DNA of 64,000 nucleotides, taken from Aeromicrobium phoceense. Its GTDB lineage: Bacteria > Actinomycetota > Actinomycetes > Propionibacteriales > Nocardioidaceae. Below the pieces are notes generated by a model, which searched no databases, was not told where the DNA came from, and saw only the letters and a program-made list of their open reading frames with translations. The translations under genes were made by a program, and so were the position numbers. Below, in pieces: positions 16,666 through 25,151 of this stretch. The stretch covers positions 2,618,193 to 2,682,192 of the forward strand of contig NZ_JACEOG010000001.1 of assembly GCF_013868155.1 (NCBI RefSeq). Direction: 5' to 3'. The stretch's first letter is position 1, and every line of letters starts with the position of its first letter.

Positions 16666-18966
16666 ATGTCCTCCAAGACCAACTTCTGGCGCGGCCTCGT
16701 CTGCCTCGTCGTGATCGTCGGCTCGCTCGCGATCGCCTTCACCATGAAGCCCAACCTGGGCCTCGACCTGCGCGGCGGCACGCAGATCACGCTCGAGACC
16801 AAGTCCACCGACCGCATCGAGGCGAACGCCGAGTCCACCGACCGGGCCCTCGAGGTCCTGCGCGGCCGCGTCGACGCCCTCGGCGTCTCCGAGCCGACGC
16901 TGGCGCGCTCCGGCGACACGCGAATCATCGTCGAGCTGCCCGACGTGCAGGACCCGAAGAAGGCCGCCGAGGTCATCGGCCAGACGGCCACCCTGGAGTT
17001 CCGCGAGGTCAAGGCCCCCGCGGACGAGGCCACCAAGCCCGCGAAGGGCGAGGTCGTGCTGCCCGACGAGCAGGGCCAGGACATCCTCCTGGGCCCGGTC
17101 GCCTTCGACGGCAACGGGATCAGCGACGCGAACGCCGCGCTGCCCCAGCAGGGCCTGGGCGAATGGGTCGTCAACGTCGAGTTCAACGACACGGGCCGTG
17201 GACCGTGGCGCGACCTGGTGAACTCGGCCTGCGCCAACACTGCGGCCGGCAACCGGATCGCGATCATCCTGGACAACGAGGTCATCTCGTCGCCCGGCAT
17301 CGTCCCCGAGCTGTGCCAGTCCGGCGGCGGCAGCTCGACCAGCATCACCGGTGACTTCACCCAGGCCAGCGCCGACGAGCTCGCCGCGCTGATCAAGGGT
17401 GGCGCCCTCCCGGTCCCCGTGGAGATCATCGACCAGCGCACCGTCGGCCCGACGCTCGGCCAGGCCGCCATCGACGACTCCATCCAGGCCTCGATCATCG
17501 GCCTGTTCCTCACCGGACTCTTCATCATCTTCATCTACCGCGCGACCGGCATCATGGCCACGATCGCGCTGTGCGTCTACGCACTCATCTCCTACGCCGC
17601 GCTGGTCCTGCTCGGGGCCACGCTGACCCTGCCCGGCCTGGCCGGCTTCGTGCTCGCGATCGGCCTGGCGATCGACGCCAACGTGCTGGTCTACGAACGA
17701 GCGCGCGAGGAATATCACGAGAATCCGAAGTCCGGCCTGCTCTCGGCCCTGACCACCGGCTTCTCCAAGGCTTGGTCCGCGATCATCGACTCCAACGTCA
17801 CGACGATCCTGGCCGCGCTGCTGCTGTTCTTCCTGTCGGCCGGTCCGGTCAAGGGCTTCGGCATCACCCTGACCATCGGCGTCATCGCCTCGATGTTCTC
17901 CGCCCTGGTCGTGGCCCGCTGGCTCACCGAGTGGCTGGTCAAGCGCCGCTGGATCCGATCGCACCCGCAGGTCAGCGGCATCGCCGGCATCTCCGGCGTG
18001 CGTCGCTGGCTGAACGAGCACGGTCCCTACCTCGTCCGCCGCGCGGGCATGTGGGTCGCCATCTCCCTCGGTGTCGCCACCGTGGCGATCGGCGGCATCC
18101 TCGTGCGCGACCTGAACCTCGGCGTCGAGTTCGCCGGCGGCCGCCAGATCGAGTACTCGACCGCCGAGGCGGTCACCCCCGACCAGGCTCGCGAGGCCGT
18201 GGCCGACGCCGGGTTCCCCGAGGCGGTCGTGCAGTCCTCCTCCGCCGACGGCGGCGAGAACATCTCGGTGCGCCTGCCCAAGATCAGCGAGGACCAGGCC
18301 GAGCAGGTGCGCTCGTCGATCGCCGAGATCGGCGGCGAGACCGTCCAGGTCCGCTCCGACACGATCGACCCCACGCTGGGCAAGGAGCTGCGCAACAAGG
18401 CGCTGCTGGCCTTCCTCATCGCGGTGGCCGCGCAGATGGCCTACCTGGCCTGGCGCTTCCGCTGGACCTGGGCCGCGGCCGCCATCGTCTCGATGGCCTC
18501 GGTCGTGCTCGCGGTCGTGGGCGTCTTCGCCTGGTGGGGCAAGCCGATCGACGGCGTGTTCCTGGCAGCCATCCTGTCCATCATCGGCCTGGCCGTGAAC
18601 GACTCGATCGTCGTCCTCGACCGCATCCGAGAACGCACCCGGACGCGCGACATCCCGTTGCGCGAGATGGTCAACGAGGCGATCCTGTCGACCCTGCCGC
18701 GAACCATCAACACCGCGATGGGCGCCACGTTCATCCTGGCGGCGCTGATGGTGCTGGGTGGCGACTCGCTGCGCGACTTCTCGATCGCGGTGCTGCTCGG
18801 CCTGCTGTTCGGCCACTTCTCCACGGTGTTCACCGCAGCCACGCTGGGTGTCCTGCTGGAGGAGCGCTGGCCGTACAACCCGGACAAGGACCCGCGCCAC
18901 AAGGCCGACCCGTATTCGCACATCCTCGACGGGCGCGGCACGCCCGACGAGGGCGCGGTGGTCTGA
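16666..18966 (+). CDS. secDF: Fused SecD-SecF protein-export subunit
   Basis: 766 residues with both halves in one chain, giving about 12 membrane helices. The SecD half (1 to about 430) has NLGLDLRGGTQITL and the AIDANVLVYERAREE helix; the SecF half has LGVEFAGG, the LAVNDSIVVLDRIRER helix with its conserved Asp, and GLLFGHFSTVFTAA. SecDF uses the proton gradient to pull secreted proteins through SecYEG. Many actinobacteria keep secD and secF separate beside yajC and the ruv genes; none of those neighbours is here, so this may be a second, fused copy. That needs the full genome to settle. Confidence 0.92.
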   Translation: MSSKTNFWRGLVCLVVIVGSLAIAFTMKPNLGLDLRGGTQITLETKSTDRIEANAESTDRALEVLRGRVDALGVSEPTLARSGDTRIIVELPDVQDPKKAAEVIGQTATLEFREVKAPADEATKPAKGEVVLPDEQGQDILLGPVAFDGNGISDANAALPQQGLGEWVVNVEFNDTGRGPWRDLVNSACANTAAGNRIAIILDNEVISSPGIVPELCQSGGGSSTSITGDFTQASADELAALIKGGALPVPVEIIDQRTVGPTLGQAAIDDSIQASIIGLFLTGLFIIFIYRATGIMATIALCVYALISYAALVLLGATLTLPGLAGFVLAIGLAIDANVLVYERAREEYHENPKSGLLSALTTGFSKAWSAIIDSNVTTILAALLLFFLSAGPVKGFGITLTIGVIASMFSALVVARWLTEWLVKRRWIRSHPQVSGIAGISGVRRWLNEHGPYLVRRAGMWVAISLGVATVAIGGILVRDLNLGVEFAGGRQIEYSTAEAVTPDQAREAVADAGFPEAVVQSSSADGGENISVRLPKISEDQAEQVRSSIAEIGGETVQVRSDTIDPTLGKELRNKALLAFLIAVAAQMAYLAWRFRWTWAAAAIVSMASVVLAVVGVFAWWGKPIDGVFLAAILSIIGLAVNDSIVVLDRIRERTRTRDIPLREMVNEAILSTLPRTINTAMGATFILAALMVLGGDSLRDFSIAVLLGLLFGHFSTVFTAATLGVLLEERWPYNPDKDPRHKADPYSHILDGRGTPDEGAVV

Positions 18967-18986
18967 TCCAGCGGTAGCGTGCGCTC

Positions 18987-19403
18987 ATGACCACCCCGCC
19001 GGACGAGCCGTACCCCGATCCCGACCCGGGTGCGGGCGACCACGACCCGACGCTGCGGTTCGGTGGGCCCCCGGGCCCGCCGAACCCCGCCGCCCCTCCT
19101 CCGCCGTCGTCCCCGCCGCCGCTTCCGCCGGGAGGATGGGCGGGGCCGGGAGCGCCGTACGGCATCGACCCCAAGACCGGCATCCCGTTCTCGGACAAGT
19201 CGAAGATCGTCGCGGGCCTGCTGCAGATCCTGATCCCCCTGGGCATCGGACGGTTCTACACCGGGCACACGGGGATCGGCGTGGCCCAGCTGCTGGTCAC
19301 GGTCTTCACCTGCGGCGTGGGCGCGATCTGGCCGTTCGTCGACGGGATCATCACGCTCGTGTCGGATTCTCGCGACGGGAACGGGCGCCCGCTCCGGTCC
19401 TGA
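18987..19403 (+). CDS. TM2 domain membrane protein
   Basis: 138 residues. A long Pro/Gly/Asp-rich cytosolic segment (about 1-65) precedes a TM2 domain: two helices joined by GIGRFYTGHTGIGVAQ, the family signature, with the second helix reaching IWPFVDGI. TM2 proteins are small membrane proteins of unclear role. TAGCGT (18975-18980) lies 6 nt before the ATG. Confidence 0.85.
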   Translation: MTTPPDEPYPDPDPGAGDHDPTLRFGGPPGPPNPAAPPPPSSPPPLPPGGWAGPGAPYGIDPKTGIPFSDKSKIVAGLLQILIPLGIGRFYTGHTGIGVAQLLVTVFTCGVGAIWPFVDGIITLVSDSRDGNGRPLRS

Positions 19404-19439
19404 TCGGGCGCGTCAGACGCGCGGTGCGATGATGGGGTC

Positions 19440-20813
19440 ATGGCCATCGCGAACCACGTGGTCGACCTCATCGGCGACACACCCCTAGTCCGGCTGAACT
19501 CCGTCGTACCCGAAGGCGCGGCCACCGTCGTGGCCAAGCTCGAGTACCTGAACCCCGGCGGCAGCGCGAAGGATCGCATCGCGGTCAAGATGGTCGACGA
19601 GGCCGAGGCCTCCGGGGCCCTCAAGCCCGGCGGCACGATCGTCGAGCCCACGTCGGGCAACACCGGCGTCGGCCTGGCCCTCGTCGCCCAGCAGCGCGGC
19701 TACTCGTGCATCTTCGTGTGCCCCGACAAGGTCAGCGAGGACAAGCGCAACACGCTGAAGGCCTACGGCGCGCAGGTCGTGGTGTGCCCCACGGCGGTCC
19801 CGCCGGACCACCCCGACTCGTACTACAACGTCTCCGACCGTCTCGTGCGCGAGACCGAGGGGGCCTGGAAGCCCGACCAGTACTCGAACCCGGCCGGCCC
19901 GGCCAGCCACTACGAGACCACCGGTCCGGAGATCTGGCGCGACACCGAAGGTGCGATCACCCACTTCGTGGCCGGCGTCGGCACCGGCGGCACGATCTCG
20001 GGAGCCGGCCGCTTCCTCAAGGAGCAGCGGTCCGATCTGAAGGTCATCGGCGCCGATCCCGAGGGCTCGGTCTACTCCGGAGGCACGGGGCGCCCCTACC
20101 TCGTGGAGGGCGTCGGCGAGGACTTCTGGCCCACGGCCTACGACCCGGCGATCCCCGACGAGATCATCGCCGTCTCCGACGCCGACTCCTTCGACATGAC
20201 GCGCCGCCTGGCCCGCGAGGAGGGCCTGCTGGTCGGTGGCTCGTGCGGCATGGCCGTCGTCGCCGCCGTGCGCGTGGCCGAGCGCCTCGGTCCCGACGAT
20301 CTCGTCGTGGTGCTGCTGCCCGACGGCGGACGCGGCTACCTCTCGAAGATCTTCAACGACGACTGGATGGCCTCCTACGGCTTCCTGCGCACGCCGCTCG
20401 ACGGCCACCCGGCCGACCTGCACGTGATCGACATCCTGCGCCGCAAGAGCGGGGCCATGCCCGCGCTGGTCCACACCCACCCGTCCGAGACGGTGCGCGA
20501 CGCGATCGAGATCCTGCGCGAGTACAACGTCTCGCAGATGCCCGTCGTCGGCCCCGAGCCGCCGGTGGTCATCGGCGAGGTCGCCGGCAGCGTCAGCGAG
20601 CGCGAGCTCGTGAGTGCGGTCTTCGAGGGCCGCGCCCAGCTGACCGACGCCGTGGCCCAGCACATGGAGCCGCCGCTGCCGATCATCGGCTCCGGCGAGG
20701 ACCTGTCCGCCGCGCTCGACGCCTTCAAGGGCAGCGACGCGCTGATGGTGGTCGACGAGGGCAAGCCGCTCGGCGTCCTGACCCGTCACGACCTGTTGGG
20801 AGTCCACGTATGA
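19440..20813 (+). CDS. cbs: Cystathionine beta-synthase
   Basis: 457 residues. The PLP fold has the Schiff-base Lys in NPGGSAKDR (about Lys44), the substrate loop PTSGNTG, and the phosphate-binding GTGGTISG. Two CBS-type domains (about 335-457) follow. It condenses serine with homocysteine to cystathionine. GATGAT ends 6 nt before the ATG. The stop overlaps the start of the cystathionine gamma-synthase gene (ATGA), giving a transsulfuration operon. Confidence 0.93.
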   Translation: MAIANHVVDLIGDTPLVRLNSVVPEGAATVVAKLEYLNPGGSAKDRIAVKMVDEAEASGALKPGGTIVEPTSGNTGVGLALVAQQRGYSCIFVCPDKVSEDKRNTLKAYGAQVVVCPTAVPPDHPDSYYNVSDRLVRETEGAWKPDQYSNPAGPASHYETTGPEIWRDTEGAITHFVAGVGTGGTISGAGRFLKEQRSDLKVIGADPEGSVYSGGTGRPYLVEGVGEDFWPTAYDPAIPDEIIAVSDADSFDMTRRLAREEGLLVGGSCGMAVVAAVRVAERLGPDDLVVVLLPDGGRGYLSKIFNDDWMASYGFLRTPLDGHPADLHVIDILRRKSGAMPALVHTHPSETVRDAIEILREYNVSQMPVVGPEPPVVIGEVAGSVSERELVSAVFEGRAQLTDAVAQHMEPPLPIIGSGEDLSAALDAFKGSDALMVVDEGKPLGVLTRHDLLGVHV

Positions 20814-21955
20814 GCGACGGCGGCGGCTTCTCCACCCGCGCGATCCATGCCGGTCAGGATCCCGATCCGCGCACCGGCGCGGTGAACATCCCGATCTACG
20901 CCAGCTCCACGTTCGCCCAGGACGGCGTCGGGGGCATGCGCGAGGGCTTCGAGTACGCGCGCACCGGCAATCCCACCCGCCGGGCGCTCGAGGCGAACCT
21001 CGCCGCGCTCGAGGGCGGCACGTACGGACGCGCGTTCTCCTCGGGCATGGCGGCCACCGATGCGGCGCTGCGCGCGATCCTGCGGCCGGGCGACCACCTC
21101 GTGATTCCCGATGACGCCTACGGCGGCACGTTCCGGCTCATCGACAAGGTGTTCTCGCATTGGGGCATCGAGCACACGCCCGTGCCGGTCAACGATCTCG
21201 ACGCCATCGCGGCGGCGATCACCGACCGCACCAAGCTCGTGTGGCTCGAGACGCCCACCAATCCCCTGCTCAACGTCGCCGACATCGCCGGGACCGCCGA
21301 GGTCGCCCGTGCCGCCGGGACGAAGCTGCTCGTCGACAGCACGTTCGCGTCGCCCTACCTCCAGCAGCCGCTGGCGCTGGGGGCCGACATCGTCCTGCAC
21401 TCCTCCACGAAGTACCTGGGCGGCCACAGCGACGTCGTCGGCGGCGCGCTCGTCACGTCCGACCCCGCGCTCGACGAGGCCTTCGCGTTCCTGCAGAACG
21501 GTGCGGGCGGCGTGCCCGGGCCGTTCGACGCCTACCTGACGCTGCGCGGCATCAAGACGCTCGCGGTCCGGATGGACCGGCACTGCGACAACGCCGAGGC
21601 GATCGCGCGGATGCTGGTCGACCACGACGCGGTCAGTCACGTCAGCTACCCCGGTCTGCCCGACCACCCGGGCCACGAGGTCGCGGCGCGCCAGATGCGC
21701 CGATTCGGCGGGATGATCTCGCTGCGCCTCGCCGGGGGGCGCCAGGCGGCACTCGACCTGTGCTCGCGCACCCGGGTCTTCACCCTCGCCGAGAGCCTCG
21801 GCGGCGTGGAGTCGCTCATCGAGCACCCCGGGGCCATGACGCACGCGTCCACGGCCGGATCGCAGCTCGAGGTCCCCGAGGACCTCGTCCGGCTGTCGGT
21901 CGGGATCGAGGACGTCGAGGACCTGCTGGAGGACCTGCAGCAGGCCCTGGCCTGA
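20810..21955 (+). CDS. metB: Cystathionine gamma-synthase/lyase (MetB family)
   Basis: 381 residues, fold-type I PLP enzyme of the Cys/Met metabolism family. FEYARTGNPTR, SSGMAATDA and the PLP Lys in LHSSTKYLGGHSD are diagnostic; ESLGGVESLIEHPG is near the C-terminus. Family members act as gamma-synthase or gamma-lyase. Coupling to cbs would favour a lyase role in making cysteine from homocysteine, but sequence does not decide. Translation is coupled to cbs by a 4-nt overlap. Confidence 0.9.
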   Translation: MSDGGGFSTRAIHAGQDPDPRTGAVNIPIYASSTFAQDGVGGMREGFEYARTGNPTRRALEANLAALEGGTYGRAFSSGMAATDAALRAILRPGDHLVIPDDAYGGTFRLIDKVFSHWGIEHTPVPVNDLDAIAAAITDRTKLVWLETPTNPLLNVADIAGTAEVARAAGTKLLVDSTFASPYLQQPLALGADIVLHSSTKYLGGHSDVVGGALVTSDPALDEAFAFLQNGAGGVPGPFDAYLTLRGIKTLAVRMDRHCDNAEAIARMLVDHDAVSHVSYPGLPDHPGHEVAARQMRRFGGMISLRLAGGRQAALDLCSRTRVFTLAESLGGVESLIEHPGAMTHASTAGSQLEVPEDLVRLSVGIEDVEDLLEDLQQALA

Positions 21956-22004
21956 CCTTCGCGGGCCCCCGGAGAGGTGGGTCCGCCTCGTTAGTCTGGA
22001 GGCC

Positions 22005-22670
22005 ATGTCTCGCAACGGCTCCTTCTCCGGACTGTCCTGGCTCCAGCTGGTGGCCGGTGCACTCGCGGCGATGACGTCGGCGTGGGTCGCGTCCTACCTC
22101 GGCGTCGCAGGCACGATCATCGGCGCGGCGGTCGGCAGCCTCGTGGCGTCGGTCGCGAGCGCGTTCTACGTGCGCGGGCTCGACCGCGGCACCACGTTCA
22201 TCACCGAGAGCGGCACGGTCGTGTCACGATCGGCGCCCGCGGGCGAGGAGAACGTCGACGGCGGTGAGATCCTCGTCACCGAGCAGGAGTCCACCGTCGC
22301 CGTCGAGGACTCCGAGCGCGACCTGTCGTGGAAGCGCATCCTGGTCTGGGCCGGGCTCGCCCTCGGCACGGCGCTGCTCGCCATCGGCGCCTACGAGCTG
22401 GCCACGGGGGCGTCCTTCGGCAACACCGACAACCCCACGATCGGGCGGCCCTGGCAGGACCGAGGCACCGGCTCCGACCCTCAGGACGAGCCGGATCCCA
22501 CCGCGTCCACGGCGCCCACGGATGGCCCCTCCGACGACCCGACCACGGCTCCGACGACCGCTCCCACCACCGCGCCGACCACCGCCGCGCCCGCGCCGCA
22601 GGTGCCCGATCCCACGACCAACCCCACGGTCGAGCCGACGCCCGAGGCCACGCCCGGCGTCCAGGACTGA
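22005..22670 (+). CDS. Membrane protein with Pro/Thr-rich C-terminal tail
   Basis: 221 residues. Two hydrophobic helices near the N-terminus (about 12-32 and 34-53), a polar stretch, then another helix (about 108-128). The C-terminal 80 residues are Pro/Thr/Asp-rich with a tandem TTAPTTAPTTAP repeat, likely outside the cell. No family recognised. TAGTCT (21992-21997) lies 7 nt before the ATG, which also has GGAGG next to it. Confidence 0.65.
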   Translation: MSRNGSFSGLSWLQLVAGALAAMTSAWVASYLGVAGTIIGAAVGSLVASVASAFYVRGLDRGTTFITESGTVVSRSAPAGEENVDGGEILVTEQESTVAVEDSERDLSWKRILVWAGLALGTALLAIGAYELATGASFGNTDNPTIGRPWQDRGTGSDPQDEPDPTASTAPTDGPSDDPTTAPTTAPTTAPTTAAPAPQVPDPTTNPTVEPTPEATPGVQD

Positions 22671-22673
22671 CCG

Positions 22674-22699
22674 GGAACATTCCGCACCCCCGCACCGTT
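22674..22699 (+). promoter_or_regulatory. SigR-type promoter for the TPR gene
   Basis: GGAAC (22674-22678), 18 bp, GTT (22697-22699), matching the GGAAT-N18-GTT consensus of the SigR/SigH thiol-stress sigma factors of actinobacteria. The TPR gene ATG is 26 nt downstream with GAGAGGAG as ribosome-binding site. Confidence 0.65.
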
Positions 22700-22725
22700 G
22701 TAGGCGGTGACGAGAGGAGCGGAAC

Positions 22726-23130
22726 ATGACCATCTGGATGAAGCCCACGCTGACGGACGAGAAGATCGAGGCGATGGAGCCGTTGGAGGCGTTCCGCTAC
22801 GCCGAGGACCTCCTGGAGTCCCGCTTTCCGCGTGAGGCGGCCCGCGTGCTGCGGCCCGTGGCCGAGCTCGAGCCGCGCAACGCCGCCGTGTGCGAGCTGA
22901 TGGGACGCGCCCACTTCGCCGCCGCCCACCTGGGCCCGGCCGAGCAGGCGTTCCGGACGCTCACCGAGCTCGAGCCGACCAGCGCCTGGGCGCAGAAGGC
23001 CCTCGGCCTGGCCCTCGATCGCCAGAGCCGCCACGGTGAGGGCGCGGTGCACCACCGACTCGCCGCGGCCATGGGCGCCAGCGAGCGCGACGCCACGCGC
23101 GTCGAGCTCGTCGACCGTCCCGGCGCCTGA
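22726..23130 (+). CDS. Small tetratricopeptide-repeat protein
   Basis: 134 residues containing about two and a half TPR units (RYAEDLLESRFPREAARVLRPVAELEP and AHFAAAHLGPAEQAFRTLTELEP are clear helical pairs). Soluble, no signal sequence. The SigR-type promoter suggests induction by thiol-oxidative stress, so a scaffold role in redox protection is a reasonable guess. The partner is unknown. Confidence 0.8.
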   Translation: MTIWMKPTLTDEKIEAMEPLEAFRYAEDLLESRFPREAARVLRPVAELEPRNAAVCELMGRAHFAAAHLGPAEQAFRTLTELEPTSAWAQKALGLALDRQSRHGEGAVHHRLAAAMGASERDATRVELVDRPGA

Positions 23131-23136
23131 CGAAGG

Positions 23137-23168
23137 ACACGGCCCCGTCTGTTTGGATGGGGCCGTGT
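23137..23168 (+). promoter_or_regulatory. Hairpin overlapping the tgt start codon
   Basis: ACACGGCCCC (23137-23146) pairs perfectly with GGGGCCGTGT (23159-23168) across a 12-nt loop. The GTG start of tgt (23165-23167) is inside the right arm. It could terminate the TPR transcript or hide the tgt start. No preQ1 riboswitch pattern was seen. Confidence 0.5.
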
Positions 23169-24379
23169 TCACCGTCGGAAGCACCCTGCCGGACGCCCCC
23201 GGAAGATCGGGCACCATCGAGACCCCTCACGGCTCGATCCGCACGCCCGCGTTCATCCCGGTGGGCACCAAGGCGACCGTCAAGGCCGTGCTCCCCGAGT
23301 CGATCTCCGACCTCGGGGGCCAGGCCGTGCTGGCCAACGCCTACCACCTGTACCTGCAGCCCGGCGCCGACATCGTGGAGGCCGCCGGCGGCCTCGGCGC
23401 CTTCATGAACTGGCACGGCCCCACCTTCACCGACTCCGGCGGCTTCCAGGTGCTGAGCCTGGGCGCCGGGTTCAAGAAGACCCTGGCGATGGACGCCGTG
23501 GGCACCGAGGCCGACGACGTGATCGCCCCCGGCAAGGACCGCCTCGCCCACGTGGACGAGGACGGCGTCACGTTCAAGAGCCACCTCGACGGGTCGAAGC
23601 ACCGGTTCACCCCCGAGGTGTCGATGGGCATCCAGCACCAGCTCGGCGCCGACATCATCTTCGCGTTCGACGAGCTGACCACGCTGATGAACAGCCGCGA
23701 GTACCAGGTGGACTCGCTGCGCCGCACCCAGGCGTGGGCGGAGCGCTGCCTCGCGGAGATCGAGCGGCTGCGGGCGGCCCACCCCGACCGCCCGCGCCAG
23801 GCCCTCTACGGCGTCGTGCAGGGCGCGCAGCACGAGGACCTGCGTCGGCAGGCAGCCCGCGGCCTGGCCGACTTGGCCTTCGACGGCTACGGGGTCGGCG
23901 GCGCGATCGAGAAGGAGAACCTCGGCACGATCGTCCGCTGGGTCACCGACGAGCTGCCCGACGACCGACCGCGCCACCTCCTGGGCATCGGCGAGCCCGA
24001 GGACCTCTTCGCCGGGGTCGAGGCGGGCTGCGACACGTTCGACTGCGTCACGCCCACCCGGGTCGCGCGGTCGTCGCGCGTGTACAGCGCCACCGGCCGC
24101 TACAACCTCATGGTGGCGGCGTCACGGCGCGACTTCGGGCCGATCGAGGAGGGCTGCGACTGCTACACGTGCGCCCACTACACGAAGGCCTACCTGCACC
24201 ACCTGTTCAAGGCGAACGAGTACAACGCCGCGACCCTGTGCTCGATCCACAACGAGCGCTTCTTCGTGCGGCTCGTGGACTCGATGCGCACGGCGATCGA
24301 GTCCGGCGACTTCGCGGCCCTGAAGTCCGAGTGGCTGGGCCGCTACCTCGGGGGTCGGGCCGCTCAGGCGGCCAGGTAG
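23165..24379 (+). CDS. tgt: tRNA-guanine transglycosylase, divergent substrate pocket
   Basis: 404 residues, GTG start. The catalytic Asp is Asp293 (TFDCVTPTR) and zinc ligands are Cys331, Cys333, Cys336 with His in SIHNER; DSGGFQV and YGVVQG are also present. Tgt swaps guanine 34 of tRNAs for a queuosine precursor. Two pocket positions known to set base choice in Zymomonas Tgt differ: the usual Cys of FDEC is Leu171, and the GG-L-A-V-G-E loop reads GG-A-I-E-K-E (246-251). The precursor may not be preQ1. The 3' end overlaps the convergent transporter gene by 16 bp. No queC/D/E/F or queA is here. Confidence 0.9.
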   Translation: MFTVGSTLPDAPGRSGTIETPHGSIRTPAFIPVGTKATVKAVLPESISDLGGQAVLANAYHLYLQPGADIVEAAGGLGAFMNWHGPTFTDSGGFQVLSLGAGFKKTLAMDAVGTEADDVIAPGKDRLAHVDEDGVTFKSHLDGSKHRFTPEVSMGIQHQLGADIIFAFDELTTLMNSREYQVDSLRRTQAWAERCLAEIERLRAAHPDRPRQALYGVVQGAQHEDLRRQAARGLADLAFDGYGVGGAIEKENLGTIVRWVTDELPDDRPRHLLGIGEPEDLFAGVEAGCDTFDCVTPTRVARSSRVYSATGRYNLMVAASRRDFGPIEEGCDCYTCAHYTKAYLHHLFKANEYNAATLCSIHNERFFVRLVDSMRTAIESGDFAALKSEWLGRYLGGRAAQAAR

Positions 24380-25095
24380 GTGGGCTCGCGTCGCTTGAGC
24401 CACGCGATGACCCGCACGGTGATCGGCATGACCAGCAGCTCGACGCCCACCTTGAGCACGACGCCCATGACGAAGTAGTTCACGAAGGCGCCGAAGGTGG
24501 AGACGCCGATGGCCGACGCGGCGATCGCGCAGAAGATCAGCGTGTCGGCCACCTCGCCCACGCCGGTGGAGCCGATGAGGCGCGCCACGAGCCGGCGCTC
24601 GGCGTTGCGCTGCTTCATCCGTACCAGGACCCACGAGTTGAGGAGCTGGCCGACGAGGTACCCCGCCAGGCTCGCGAGGACGATCTGCGCGACCGGGCCC
24701 AGCACGGCCTCGTAGGCCGCCTGGTTCTCGTACCAGGAGGCGCCGGGCATGAGCTGGACCACGAAGAAGGTGCCCGTGGCCAGCGCGGCGGCGGCGAAGC
24801 CGGTGAGGATCGCGCGGCGGGCGGCGCGCAGTCCGTAGACCTCGGAGATCACGTCGCCGAGCACGTAGGCCAGGGGAAACAGCACGACTCCCCCGTCGAC
24901 CACAAGCGGCCACAGCTGCACCGGCCCGAGCATGACCTGACCGGAGCCGATCTCGACCGCCTTGCTCGCGACGATGTTCGAGACGACGATCACGACGCAG
25001 AACAGGGCGAGCAGGATGTCGAAGTGCGACGAGCCGCGGGACGCGAACCGGACGACGTCGGGGCTCGGAGCAGGCGTGGTGGACACGACCGCCAT
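24364..25095 (-). CDS. yhhQ: Queuosine precursor transporter (YhhQ family)
   Basis: 243 residues with about six membrane helices; family marks are VVSNIVASKAVEIG, FPLAYVLGDVISEVYG, YLVGQLLNSWVLVRMK and STGVGEVADTLIF. COG1738 (YhhQ) proteins import preQ0, preQ1 or queuine. Convergent with tgt and sharing 16 bp of coding sequence with it, it points to salvage rather than synthesis of queuosine precursors. GGGAGG touches the ATG at 25095, so a slightly later start is possible. Confidence 0.9.
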   Translation of the reverse strand: MAVVSTTPAPSPDVVRFASRGSSHFDILLALFCVVIVVSNIVASKAVEIGSGQVMLGPVQLWPLVVDGGVVLFPLAYVLGDVISEVYGLRAARRAILTGFAAAALATGTFFVVQLMPGASWYENQAAYEAVLGPVAQIVLASLAGYLVGQLLNSWVLVRMKQRNAERRLVARLIGSTGVGEVADTLIFCAIAASAIGVSTFGAFVNYFVMGVVLKVGVELLVMPITVRVIAWLKRREPTYLAA

Positions 25096-25151
25096 CCTCC
25101 CACGGCGCGCCCCGTGCCCTCGCGTCGTGGGCCCGGTGGGAGAATCGTCAC

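Noticed and set aside
23100..23165. preQ1 riboswitch before tgt
   Set aside because: Only a simple hairpin is visible, without the A-rich tail pseudoknot of preQ1-I elements.
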